64,000 nucleotides of DNA, from contig JASBUK010000042.1 in NCBI GenBank assembly GCA_030147925.1, positions 1-64,000 of the forward strand, written 5' to 3'. The position numbers and the translations under genes were made by a program. The notes beneath the pieces are model-generated. The model was not told the origin of the DNA and did no database searches. It saw only the letters and a program-made list of their open reading frames with translations. Below, in pieces: positions 35,778 to 44,253 of this stretch. Source of the DNA: Trueperaceae bacterium. GTDB lineage: Bacteria > Deinococcota > Deinococci > Deinococcales > Trueperaceae. How positions within the stretch are numbered: position 1 is the stretch's first letter; each line of letters opens with the position of its first letter.

Positions 35778-36644
35778 GTGAGCACTGAAGCTGCTATCAA
35801 TCTTGAAGACTTGCCCACCTTGCGCCAGCAGACCATCTGCGGCGAAAAAGTTTATCAACTGGAAGACCCAACAGCCTACCGCCAGCTCTGTGAGCGTCTC
35901 TTAGCCGCTGGTTATGATTTTCCGCAGTGCCTTAGTGGTGTAGATATGGAATACGGTTTGCGCACGGTGCTGCATTTGCGCCGCTTAAGTGACCAGGCCG
36001 AGCTAACCTTGTGGCTGGATGTTCCTTATGACCGGCCTCATGTTCCTAGTGTGAGCGACCTCTGGGGCGGTGTTGATTGGCATGAGCGCGAAGCCTATGA
36101 CTTAGTGGGCATTCACTACGACGGCCACGAGGATTTGCGGCGCATTTTGCTAGAAGATCACTGGACAATCCACCCCTTGCAGCGCCGCTATGACACAGGT
36201 GGTTACCTGATTCCCGACTGGCAAGCCAAGCCCTGGCCGGACTGGGATGCTATCGCCAAAGAAAAGGAAGAAGCGGCACGCAAAGCGGCTGAGGCAGCGG
36301 AAAAACGTGCTGCCGCCGCCAAAGCTAAGGCCGCTAAAGCTGTAAAACCCAAAGAGGGCGAAGGGGGCGCTAAAAAACCCCCTCTTAGCGAGGTAAAAAA
36401 GACAAGCGATCAAGTGGCAAAGCCCAAAGCGGCACAAACAGCCGACGACCTGACCAAAATCAAGGGTATCGGTGCGCACTATGTGGCCTTGTTAAAAGAA
36501 CAGGGCATTACGCGTTTTGAGCAGTTGGCCAATTTGAGTGATGATGAGGCCAAGCGACTGGAAGAAAAAATGAATTTCAAGGACCGTATTGCCCGCGAGC
36601 AGTGGCGCGAGCAGGCTCGAGCCTTGCAGGAGGGTAAGTCATGA
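35778..36644 (+). CDS. nuoC: NADH-quinone oxidoreductase subunit C with C-terminal helix-hairpin-helix domain
   Basis: A 288-residue protein. Residues 1-145 are normal NuoC (30-kDa subunit) with VDWHEREAYDLVGIHYDGH and DLRRILLEDHW. It continues with a Lys/Ala/Glu-rich, probably helical or disordered linker (155-220). The last part is a compact domain (221-286) starting DDLTKIKGIGAHYVALLKEQ, with FEQLANLSDDEAKRLEE and RIAREQWREQA. This resembles the H3TH/HHH-type domain known as a tail on NuoE or NuoF and on ribosomal L21 in other bacteria. Its role is unknown, perhaps docking. The start is GTG 35778, and the stop overlaps nuoD by 4 bases. Confidence 0.93.
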   Translation: MSTEAAINLEDLPTLRQQTICGEKVYQLEDPTAYRQLCERLLAAGYDFPQCLSGVDMEYGLRTVLHLRRLSDQAELTLWLDVPYDRPHVPSVSDLWGGVDWHEREAYDLVGIHYDGHEDLRRILLEDHWTIHPLQRRYDTGGYLIPDWQAKPWPDWDAIAKEKEEAARKAAEAAEKRAAAAKAKAAKAVKPKEGEGGAKKPPLSEVKKTSDQVAKPKAAQTADDLTKIKGIGAHYVALLKEQGITRFEQLANLSDDEAKRLEEKMNFKDRIAREQWREQARALQEGKS

Positions 36645-37789
36645 GCATACCGGCGGCATTGATGACTGGGCCTACGGTGCTCGAGCCGGTAGTAGGTAAG
36701 ACCGATGAAATGATCGTCAACCTAGGGCCGCAGCACCCGGCGACCCACGGCGTCTTACAGATTGTTTTAGGGGTTGATGGTGAGCGCGTTACCCGCGCAG
36801 TACCGCATATTGGCTTTTTGCACCGCAATCACGAAAAGATTGAAGAGTCACGCAGTTACGCCCAGGTGATTCCCTATCTGGACCGTATGGATTATGTTTC
36901 GGGCTTGCAAAATGAACTGCCTTACTGCCTGGCGGTCGAAGATTTGGCGGGTTTAGAAGTGCCCGAGCGGGCTAAATACATCCGCACGGCCATGTTTGAA
37001 TTCAACCGCATCATCAGCCACCTGGTCTGGGTGGGTACCTATATGCTCGATTTGGGGGCTATCACGCCGTTTTTGTACGCCTTTCGTGACCGGGAAATGG
37101 CGCTTGACATCATAGAGCGCACCACCGGTGGGCGCATGCTGCCTAACTACTTTACTTTTGGTGGTGTCAGGCGTGATGTTCACCCTAAGTTCTGGCAAGA
37201 CTTACTGGACTTTCTCGATTATTTTGAGAAGGTAGTGCCCGAATACGAAACGCTGACCGTGGACGCCCCCGTGTTTCAGGCACGCTCGGTGGGTGTTGGC
37301 CTGCTGAGTCAGGAACTTGCTGTTAACCACGGCATCAGCGGGCCCAATTTGCGCGCTTCCGGGGTGGCCCATGACCTGCGCAAAGACCAGCCCTATGACG
37401 CCTATCCCGAACTGGATTTCTCAGTGATCACCCGTGATGAAGGTGATGTCTGGGCACGCTCTAAGGTACGTATGGATGAGATTTATCAGAGCATCGACCT
37501 AATCAGGCAGTGCGCCGAACTAGCGCCACGCAGCGGTCCTTATCTGGCACGTGGCCGGGTCAAGATTGAAGCGGGAGAGCAGCGCTACCGCGCCGCAGAA
37601 ATAAGCCGGGGTCAGCTTGGTGTCTATATTCACAGCGATGGTGGCACCGGGCCCTACCGCTCCAAACACCGCAGCCCCAGCTTTGTGAACTTGCAGATAA
37701 TTCCCGATCTTTTTATAGGTCAGAAATTCAGCGATGTGATTGCTATTTTAGGTTCAATCGACATCGTACTCGGGGAGGTGGATCGCTAA
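36641..37789 (+). CDS. nuoD: NADH-quinone oxidoreductase subunit D
   Basis: A 382-residue 49-kDa-type subunit that forms the quinone pocket with NuoB. The N-terminus has LGPQHPATHGVLQIVLG and VPHIGFLHRNHEK, including the conserved His and Tyr of the quinone site. FEFNRIISHLVWVGTYMLD, DPYDAYPELDF-type and C-terminal IVLGEVDR blocks follow. The ATG overlaps the nuoC stop by 4 bases, and the stop overlaps nuoH by one base. Confidence 0.97.
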   Translation: MSIPAALMTGPTVLEPVVGKTDEMIVNLGPQHPATHGVLQIVLGVDGERVTRAVPHIGFLHRNHEKIEESRSYAQVIPYLDRMDYVSGLQNELPYCLAVEDLAGLEVPERAKYIRTAMFEFNRIISHLVWVGTYMLDLGAITPFLYAFRDREMALDIIERTTGGRMLPNYFTFGGVRRDVHPKFWQDLLDFLDYFEKVVPEYETLTVDAPVFQARSVGVGLLSQELAVNHGISGPNLRASGVAHDLRKDQPYDAYPELDFSVITRDEGDVWARSKVRMDEIYQSIDLIRQCAELAPRSGPYLARGRVKIEAGEQRYRAAEISRGQLGVYIHSDGGTGPYRSKHRSPSFVNLQIIPDLFIGQKFSDVIAILGSIDIVLGEVDR

Positions 37790-39069
37790 TGGCGCTAAGT
37801 TCTGATAAGCGTTCGCAGCTTAAGCGCATTCCCATTCCCGAGGATCGCCACTTTAAGCCCCAGTTGGTAGGTTACAACCCCAAGACCCCTAATCGCTTAG
37901 CAGAGGTGCTGGCTCACAGTTTGCTTTATTTTGTCTTTGTAGGCCTGCTGTTGCTTATTTATGGCGTTTTGCCCTGGCTCTTTAAGTTGCCCGGTTCACC
38001 GCTGGCCTCAGGTGGCAGCTTTACCACTACCGGGGCGGTGCTTTATGGCATTTTGGCGGCGGTGCTGAGCTTTTTGGTGGCGGCAGTCGCCGCGCTCATT
38101 CTCATTTTGGTGCTGCGCAAATACTTAGGGTTGGTGCAAAACCGCTATGGCCCTATGCATAACGGGCCGGCGGGGGCATTTCAGACTATTGCCGATGCCG
38201 TGAAGATGGTAGCCAAAGAGGACTTTGTGCCCGGCAAGGCCGATGCGCTGGTCTTTACCTTGGCGCCCTTGATGGTTTTTGTTTCGGCCTTTTTGCTCTT
38301 GACCATCATTCCCTTTGCGCCTGGTTGGGTGCTGGCTAATCTAAATGTCGGCCTGCTGTTTATTGTTGCCGCCGGAACTATTGGCGCTTATGGCGTGCTG
38401 GTTGGCGGCTGGAGCATCAACAACAAATTCGGCCTCCTAGGAGGTTTGCGGGCAGCGGCCCAACTGGTCAGCTATGAGATTCCGCTGTCCATTTCCTTGC
38501 TTACCGTGGCCGTTTGGGTGGGCAGTCTCAACCTGATGGACATTGTCGAGGCGCAAAAGCTCTGGTGGACGGCGATTCCCTTGCTGATATCCGCTGCTGT
38601 TTATCTGATTGCCAGCTTAGCCGAGATCAAGATGACTCCTTTTGACTTGCCCGAAGCCGAGTCGGAGTTGGTAGCGGGCTTTAACACCGAGTACTCGGGT
38701 ATGCGCTTTGGTTTTTTCTTTGTGGCCGAATTTGCCGAGCTGTTTTTGTTGCCGGCTATAGCAGTGGTGCTCTTTTTTGGTGGTTACTACCAGCCACTGG
38801 CGGGTTTTTGGGATTTTGCGGACGTGCTAAGGGGCTTAGGGGCCGAAGGTTCGACCTTAAACCAGTTTGGCGGCCTGCTGGCCTCTGCTTATGGCATGCT
38901 GTGGTTTTTGCTCAAAACGGCGCTGCTCTCCTATCTAGTGATATGGGTGCGCGCCACGCTGCCACGCTTTCGGGATGACCAACTGATGGAACTTTGCTGG
39001 AAAGTCCTGATTCCGCTGTCACTGATTGGTTTGGCTGTGGCCGTTATTTTGCGATTGGTCTTTAAATAA
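37789..39069 (+). CDS. nuoH: NADH-quinone oxidoreductase subunit H
   Basis: A 426-residue membrane subunit with eight or nine helices that links the quinone pocket to the proton pumps. NRYGPMHNGPAGAFQTIADA, DLPEAESELVAGFNTEYSG and RATLPRFRDDQLMELCWK are diagnostic. The first 55 residues are longer and more charged than usual (KRIPIPEDRHFKPQLVGYN) before the first helix. The start overlaps nuoD by one base. A 40-base gap follows before nuoI. Confidence 0.97.
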   Translation: MALSSDKRSQLKRIPIPEDRHFKPQLVGYNPKTPNRLAEVLAHSLLYFVFVGLLLLIYGVLPWLFKLPGSPLASGGSFTTTGAVLYGILAAVLSFLVAAVAALILILVLRKYLGLVQNRYGPMHNGPAGAFQTIADAVKMVAKEDFVPGKADALVFTLAPLMVFVSAFLLLTIIPFAPGWVLANLNVGLLFIVAAGTIGAYGVLVGGWSINNKFGLLGGLRAAAQLVSYEIPLSISLLTVAVWVGSLNLMDIVEAQKLWWTAIPLLISAAVYLIASLAEIKMTPFDLPEAESELVAGFNTEYSGMRFGFFFVAEFAELFLLPAIAVVLFFGGYYQPLAGFWDFADVLRGLGAEGSTLNQFGGLLASAYGMLWFLLKTALLSYLVIWVRATLPRFRDDQLMELCWKVLIPLSLIGLAVAVILRLVFK

Positions 39070-39109
39070 ATTTTGTTTTGGCAGTTAAAAGTTTGGAGGT
39101 TTGCTAAGC

Positions 39110-39682
39110 GTGAATTTGATTACCGAAGCCGCTAAAGCCCTGCGTGACATCGGCAAGGGGATGGCTGTGGTAAGTCGAGCAGCTGAAAAGGGGAAACACA
39201 CTAATCTTTACCCCTTTGAAATGCCGGAGATACCCCCGGTTTCCTGTCAGTCGCTGGCACTTATTATCGAAGCGGATGGCACGGATCGTTGTGTGTCTTG
39301 TTTGGCTTGTGAAAAGGTGTGCCCCAGCCAGGTGATTACCATAGAGCGGACGCGCAACCCCGAAGGTAAAGGTTTTGTCCTAGAGCGTTTCGATATTGAT
39401 TTAGTTAACTGCATGTACTGTGCCGCTTGTGTCGAGGCCTGTCCGGTGAGCGCTATCGTTACTATTCAGGACTTTGAATTATCAACCTATGATTTACAAA
39501 CGCTCAAGGCGGATAAGGCCTTTTTAGATGAGCAGGGGCGGCGGGCCAAGCAATGGTACAGCCCCAAACTGGGTGTGGAATATCGTAATGAGCAAGGTGA
39601 GATTCAGGTTGCGCCGCTTGAGCAGCAGCCTGGTGGTGAAGCGGAGTTACTTAAGCAAGCTGATAAAGAAAGTGACAACTGA
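39110..39682 (+). CDS. nuoI: NADH-quinone oxidoreductase subunit I
   Basis: A 190-residue ferredoxin-like subunit holding clusters N6a and N6b. Two CxxCxxCxxxCP motifs are clear: CVSCLACEKVCP and CMYCAACVEACP. TTG 39101 would lie one base from the GGAGG site, so GTG 39110 with a 10-base spacing is chosen. The C-terminal 45 residues are longer and more polar than in short NuoI proteins. The stop overlaps nuoJ by one base. Confidence 0.96.
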   Translation: MNLITEAAKALRDIGKGMAVVSRAAEKGKHTNLYPFEMPEIPPVSCQSLALIIEADGTDRCVSCLACEKVCPSQVITIERTRNPEGKGFVLERFDIDLVNCMYCAACVEACPVSAIVTIQDFELSTYDLQTLKADKAFLDEQGRRAKQWYSPKLGVEYRNEQGEIQVAPLEQQPGGEAELLKQADKESDN

Positions 39683-40296
39683 TGGAAGCCTTTGCCCCCA
39701 ATGTGCTGGCTTTTTATCTGATATCCGCCGTGGCGATAATTTTGGCAATCTTAGCCGTTACCACCGCCAATCTGGTCCGGGCGGCGCTGGCGCTGGCCTT
39801 TGGCTTTTTTAGCTTAGCCGGGATTTTCTGGCTTCTGGGTTCACCCTTTGTGGCGGTCTTGCAACTGGTGGTCAATGCCGGGGCTATTCCCATCGTGACC
39901 ATCTTTATCGTCATGATGACCCAGTCGCGTTTTTCTCAACTCAGAAATCCACTTTTCGCCGCAGTAGCACTCTTAGTAGCCATTCCGCTTTTGATTGCGG
40001 CTTTTAGCTTCTTCCCTTCACCGGCTACTACCGCCTTGACCCAGACCACACCGCTGACGGTGGAGGCGCTGGGCGTGGAGTTGCTCAGCCAGCGCGGGGC
40101 GGAAGTCACGCTTAGTAGCGGTGAGACCATGACGGTGCAGGCCGGTACTATCCTGGCCTTTGAGGTTACGGCCATCATTCTCTTAGTAGCCTTTGTCGGT
40201 TCGATTATTTTAGCGCGGCGCGAGAGTCTGATTCTAAAGCTTGAGTCCGGGAGTAAGCCAGCCGCCGAGGGGAAAGCAGCCGATGCTGACGCTTAA
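39682..40296 (+). CDS. nuoJ: NADH-quinone oxidoreductase subunit J
   Basis: A 204-residue membrane subunit with five helices. LQLVVNAGAIPIVTIFIVMMT matches the conserved third helix of NuoJ, with its pi-bulge region, although the usual Glu/Tyr pattern there (LVYVGAIxVLF) is partly replaced. It lies between nuoI and nuoK with overlaps on both sides (1 and 14 bases). Confidence 0.92.
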   Translation: MEAFAPNVLAFYLISAVAIILAILAVTTANLVRAALALAFGFFSLAGIFWLLGSPFVAVLQLVVNAGAIPIVTIFIVMMTQSRFSQLRNPLFAAVALLVAIPLLIAAFSFFPSPATTALTQTTPLTVEALGVELLSQRGAEVTLSSGETMTVQAGTILAFEVTAIILLVAFVGSIILARRESLILKLESGSKPAAEGKAADADA

Positions 40297-40585
40297 TCAC
40301 TTTCTCGCCCTGGGGGCGATTCTTTTTGCTATCGGTCTTTATGGCCTGCTCTCGCGGCGCAATTTAGTGGCGATTTTGATGTCGGTAGAAATTTTGCTCA
40401 ATGCCATTTTGGTAAACGTTGTGGCCATTGCCCGCTTTAACGACCAGGCGCAAGGGGATGTGTTTGCCCTCTTTATCATTGCCATTGCCGCCGCCGAGGT
40501 GGCGGTGGGTTTAGCGCTGTTTCTCAATGTTTTCCGCTTAAATGGTGTGGCTACGGTAGACCCCTTGCGGAGGATGAAAGAGTGA
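40283..40585 (+). CDS. nuoK: NADH-quinone oxidoreductase subunit K
   Basis: A 100-residue, three-helix subunit. NLVAILMSVEILLNAILVN and FIIAIAAAEVAVGLALFL carry the two conserved membrane Glu residues of the proton path. ATG 40283 gives the normal NuoK length. The longer frame from 40241 reads 14 unrelated residues inside nuoJ. The end overlaps nuoL by 4 bases (GTGA). Confidence 0.96.
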   Translation: MLTLNHFLALGAILFAIGLYGLLSRRNLVAILMSVEILLNAILVNVVAIARFNDQAQGDVFALFIIAIAAAEVAVGLALFLNVFRLNGVATVDPLRRMKE

Positions 40586-42759
40586 ATCCCTTGTCATATG
40601 CCTATTTAATTCCGCTCTTACCGGCGCTGGGTTTTTTACTAAATATGCTCTTTGGCTATCGCCTGGGTAAGCGCGGCGGTGCTTATCTGAGTGTGGGCTT
40701 ACTGCTGACTTCTACCTTGCTGGCTACCGCGCTGCTCTTACAGGTGCGCCAGGCTGCCCCTGTCTGGGACAAAGCTGCCGTATTTGAGGTGCTGGAGGCC
40801 GAAGAAGCCCTGCCGCCTTTAGAAGAGGTACTTAGCGAAGCCAAGGCCATGGGGGCCAGCCGAGAACGTGTTGAAGCGCTCGAAGCCGAAATTGCCCTGG
40901 CAGAGGAGAAGCTTACAGAGCTCGAGCACGAAGCGCTCATACGTGAGCCAGCGGCGGATTTTCCCTTCAGTTCCGAAACCCCCTGGATAACTATTGCCGG
41001 CGAGCAGGGTATTCCCTTTGGCTTTTTGCTAGACCCTTTTGCCGCCCTGATGGTCTTTATGGTTTCGCTGGTTTCGCTGCTGATTCACCTGTTTTCGGTT
41101 GAATACATGGCTGGTGAGGAGCGCTACCCGACCTTTTTTGCTTACATAAGCCTTTTTGCCGCCGCTATGCTGGGCATGGTAATGAGCAGAAACCTCTTTT
41201 TGCTCTTGCTCTTTTGGGAGCTAATGGGCGTGATGAGCTATCTGCTTATTGGCTTTTTCTACAAAAAGGTCTCCGCTCAGCAAGCCATGAAAAAAGCCTT
41301 TCTGGTCACCAAACTTGCTGATTTGGGTTTGCTGGTAGGGATATTCTGGATCTACCGCGCCTTTGGCACACTTGATCTGTTGGCCATCGGCGAGCTGGCC
41401 CCGGGGCTCCTAGCGGGCTCAGCCGGGGTGGCTACGGGCATTGGCTTATTACTCTTTTTAGGCGCCATGGGCAAGTCGGCGCAGTTCCCGCTACATGTCT
41501 GGCTCTTAGACGCTATGGAAGGCCCTACCCCGGTTTCGGCGATGATTCACGCCGCTACTATGGTGGCCGCCGGGGTTTACTTAATGGCTCGAGCCTATCC
41601 CATTCTGGAAATGGGTAACGCCCTGCCGCTGATTGCCTGGGTAGGTGGACTCACCGCACTGTTTGCCGCGGCCTTGGCTCCGGCCTTTGCCGATATCAAG
41701 AAGATTCTGGCCTGGTCTACCGTTTCACAACTCGGCTTTATGTTTTTAGGCTTGGGCGCTTTTGGCTGGATTGCCGCCATTTTTCACTTGGTGGCTCACG
41801 CTTTTTTCAAGTCTTTGCTGTTCCTGGGTTCGGGTTCGATGATTCACGGTTCGGGTACGCAAGACATCTTTGCGATGAATCAACTTAAAAAATACATGCC
41901 TTCTACCCGCTGGACCTTTATTATCGGCGGTTTGTCATTGGCAGGCGTTTTCCCCTTTGCTGGTTTCTGGTCAAAAGACGAGATTTTGCTGGCCGTTAAA
42001 AATGCGCTGTCGGTGAACGGCGGCTATGGTTTGTTGTTGCTAATTGGCTACGCGGCTTCCTTTTTGACCGCGCTGTACATCAGCCGGACCTATCTGATTG
42101 CCTTTGAGCAGGCCAAACGGCCCTCACCCTGGCAAGCGGCCAAATGGAATCAAGGTGGACTGGGCGTGCTGAACATGAGTGCCGAAGACTTAGCCCAGGA
42201 TGCTGAATACGATCATCACGATACGCATGACACGCCACATGAGTCTGGTTGGCATATCACCACGGCCTTGTGGGTTTTGGCTATCAGCGCCACGGTCTTT
42301 GGCATCATTGGCAGCCCCTTTACCGGCAATGCTTTGCAAGGCTTTGTCTATCGGGGCATCGTGCCGGAGCTCGAGCCCTTAAGCGCGCAGTGGCTGGGTT
42401 TTATCGTTAGTACTTTGGTGGCCCTAAGCGGCATCACCTTAGCTTATCTGCTTTACGGCAATGCCCGGCTTAAACTGCAAGCTCCTCAGCTACTTACCCA
42501 GCTCTTGCAACAGCGTTTTTACTTAGATCAGGCCTACTACTTTTTTGCAGCCGGGCCACTGACCAGACTGGCCAAGCCGCTGGCCTGGTTTGACCGGCGC
42601 ATCATTGACGCACTGGTGGATTTTCTCGCCTGGTTGGTAGCAATTGTCGGCGACGCGCTAAGGAGGGTGCAAACCGGCAGGCTCGAGCATTACGCCTGGA
42701 CGATGGCCGCTGCGGCGGTGGTACTCTTACTGGCGCTTAGCTTCGGAGGGCAATTATGA
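40582..42759 (+). CDS. nuoL: NADH-quinone oxidoreductase subunit L with unusual N-terminal insert
   Basis: A 725-residue antiporter-like proton-pump subunit ending in the lateral helix. Core motifs: FWELMGVMSYLLIGF (helix Glu), GAMGKSAQFPLHVWLLDAMEGPTPVSA-type (central Lys) and HLVAHAFFKSLLFLGSGS. Two oddities: residues about 65-135, in the first outside loop, contain an acidic coiled-coil-like stretch (ASRERVEALEAEIALAEEKL), where normal NuoL has only a short loop, and a His-rich stretch DHHDTHDTPH lies before the C-terminal helices. The start is GTG 40582, overlapping nuoK. The stop overlaps nuoM by 4 bases. Confidence 0.95.
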   Translation: MNPLSYAYLIPLLPALGFLLNMLFGYRLGKRGGAYLSVGLLLTSTLLATALLLQVRQAAPVWDKAAVFEVLEAEEALPPLEEVLSEAKAMGASRERVEALEAEIALAEEKLTELEHEALIREPAADFPFSSETPWITIAGEQGIPFGFLLDPFAALMVFMVSLVSLLIHLFSVEYMAGEERYPTFFAYISLFAAAMLGMVMSRNLFLLLLFWELMGVMSYLLIGFFYKKVSAQQAMKKAFLVTKLADLGLLVGIFWIYRAFGTLDLLAIGELAPGLLAGSAGVATGIGLLLFLGAMGKSAQFPLHVWLLDAMEGPTPVSAMIHAATMVAAGVYLMARAYPILEMGNALPLIAWVGGLTALFAAALAPAFADIKKILAWSTVSQLGFMFLGLGAFGWIAAIFHLVAHAFFKSLLFLGSGSMIHGSGTQDIFAMNQLKKYMPSTRWTFIIGGLSLAGVFPFAGFWSKDEILLAVKNALSVNGGYGLLLLIGYAASFLTALYISRTYLIAFEQAKRPSPWQAAKWNQGGLGVLNMSAEDLAQDAEYDHHDTHDTPHESGWHITTALWVLAISATVFGIIGSPFTGNALQGFVYRGIVPELEPLSAQWLGFIVSTLVALSGITLAYLLYGNARLKLQAPQLLTQLLQQRFYLDQAYYFFAAGPLTRLAKPLAWFDRRIIDALVDFLAWLVAIVGDALRRVQTGRLEHYAWTMAAAAVVLLLALSFGGQL

Positions 42760-44252
42760 TTTCGCTGCTTATCTTCCTCCCGCTGCTGGGCGCAGCCCTT
42801 ATGCCGCTCTTTCGTGAGCCCAAGGCCGGCAAGTGGCTGGCACTGCTTATTTCCGCGCTGACCACCCTGCTGTCTTTGGGGCTGTGGCTTGGCTACGACC
42901 TGACCCAGGGCGGCTTTCAGTATCTGCAAGAATTGCCCTGGATTCCCAGCTTAGGTATTAACTACATTGTGGCGCTCGACGGTCTGAGTTTGCCCTTTGT
43001 CTTTTTAACCGCGCTTTTAACCCTGGTTTCGGTCTTGGCAGAATGGCAGCGCGATGACAAGGGCTTTTTTGGCATGTTCTTGATGATGCAAGGCGCCCTG
43101 ATTGCAGTTTTTGTGGCGCTCGATCTGATCTTGTTCTTTATAGCTTTTGAGCTGGTGCTGATGCCGATGTTTTTCATAATCGGCATCTGGGGTTATGACC
43201 AGCGCCGTTATGCCGCGCTGAAGTTTTTGCTTTACTCCCTAATTGGCTCAGTCTTTTTGCTGCTGGCCATTTTAGCCACTGCCTTTATTGCTTCCGGTGG
43301 CGGAATGATTAGCTTTGACTACCGTTTGCTGCTGACGCAACTGCCGGCAATTGCCGCCGCCAAAGGCGTACTGCTGCTTATCAGTAGCGGCTTTTTAGTA
43401 GCATTTTTGATCAAACTCCCGGCTTTTCCGGTGCATACCTGGTTGCCCCACGCGCACACGCAGGCACCTACCGCCGGTTCCATCCTCTTAGCCGGGGTGC
43501 TGCTGAAAATGGGTGGCTACGGCATCATCCGTTTTAACTTGGCCTTATTCCCCGAGGCCATGTTGAGTTTACAGCCCTTTTTAGCTACGCTGGCTGTCAT
43601 TGGCATTCTCTACGGCGGCTATGTGGCGATGGGCCAGACCGACCTTAAAAAACTGGTAGCTTATTCCTCGGTTAACCACATGGGCTTTGTGCTTTTGGGC
43701 ATTGCTTCTCTTACGGCTTTTGGCGTGGGTGGCGCGGTTTATCAGATGGTGGCGCACGGTATCATCACCGGGCTGATGTTCATGTTAGTAGGTATGATGA
43801 GCCAGCGCACCCATACCCGCACCATTGCCGCCATGAAGGGCATGTACAGCGCTATGCCCGTGCTGGGTGGCCTGATGTGGCTGGCCATGCTCGGTGGAGC
43901 CGGTATCCCTGGCATGGCTGGCTTTATCGGTGAATTTCAGGCGCTTTTAGGTGCTTTTCAGAACCCGGCGACAGCGGTGTTTGCAGTCTTGAGTGTCTTT
44001 GGCATTTTGATAAACGGCGGTCTGATGCTCTGGACGATTCAGCGTGTTTTGCAAGGTGAACCGAGCGTGCAAATGCAGGAAAATTATGACCTTTACGATT
44101 TAAAAGGGCTCGAGCTGGCCGCGGCGGCCCCTTTGGTGGCCTTAGCTGTCCTGTGGGGTTTATGGCCGCCAAGCCTAAGCCCTTATATTGACCGGGCAGT
44201 GCAACCCGTGCTGGAACTGGTGACTAACGTGACGAAAGTAGCGGGTTTCTAA
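42756..44252 (+). CDS. nuoM: NADH-quinone oxidoreductase subunit M
   Basis: A 498-residue antiporter-like proton-pump subunit with about 14 helices. FELVLMPMFFIIGIWG, LIKLPAFPVHTWLPHAHTQA, KKLVAYSSVNHMGFVLLG and MVAHGIITGLMFMLVG are characteristic, including the membrane Glu, Lys and His of the proton path. It overlaps nuoL by 4 bases and is one base from nuoN. Confidence 0.97.
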   Translation: MISLLIFLPLLGAALMPLFREPKAGKWLALLISALTTLLSLGLWLGYDLTQGGFQYLQELPWIPSLGINYIVALDGLSLPFVFLTALLTLVSVLAEWQRDDKGFFGMFLMMQGALIAVFVALDLILFFIAFELVLMPMFFIIGIWGYDQRRYAALKFLLYSLIGSVFLLLAILATAFIASGGGMISFDYRLLLTQLPAIAAAKGVLLLISSGFLVAFLIKLPAFPVHTWLPHAHTQAPTAGSILLAGVLLKMGGYGIIRFNLALFPEAMLSLQPFLATLAVIGILYGGYVAMGQTDLKKLVAYSSVNHMGFVLLGIASLTAFGVGGAVYQMVAHGIITGLMFMLVGMMSQRTHTRTIAAMKGMYSAMPVLGGLMWLAMLGGAGIPGMAGFIGEFQALLGAFQNPATAVFAVLSVFGILINGGLMLWTIQRVLQGEPSVQMQENYDLYDLKGLELAAAAPLVALAVLWGLWPPSLSPYIDRAVQPVLELVTNVTKVAGF

Positions 44253-44253
44253 G

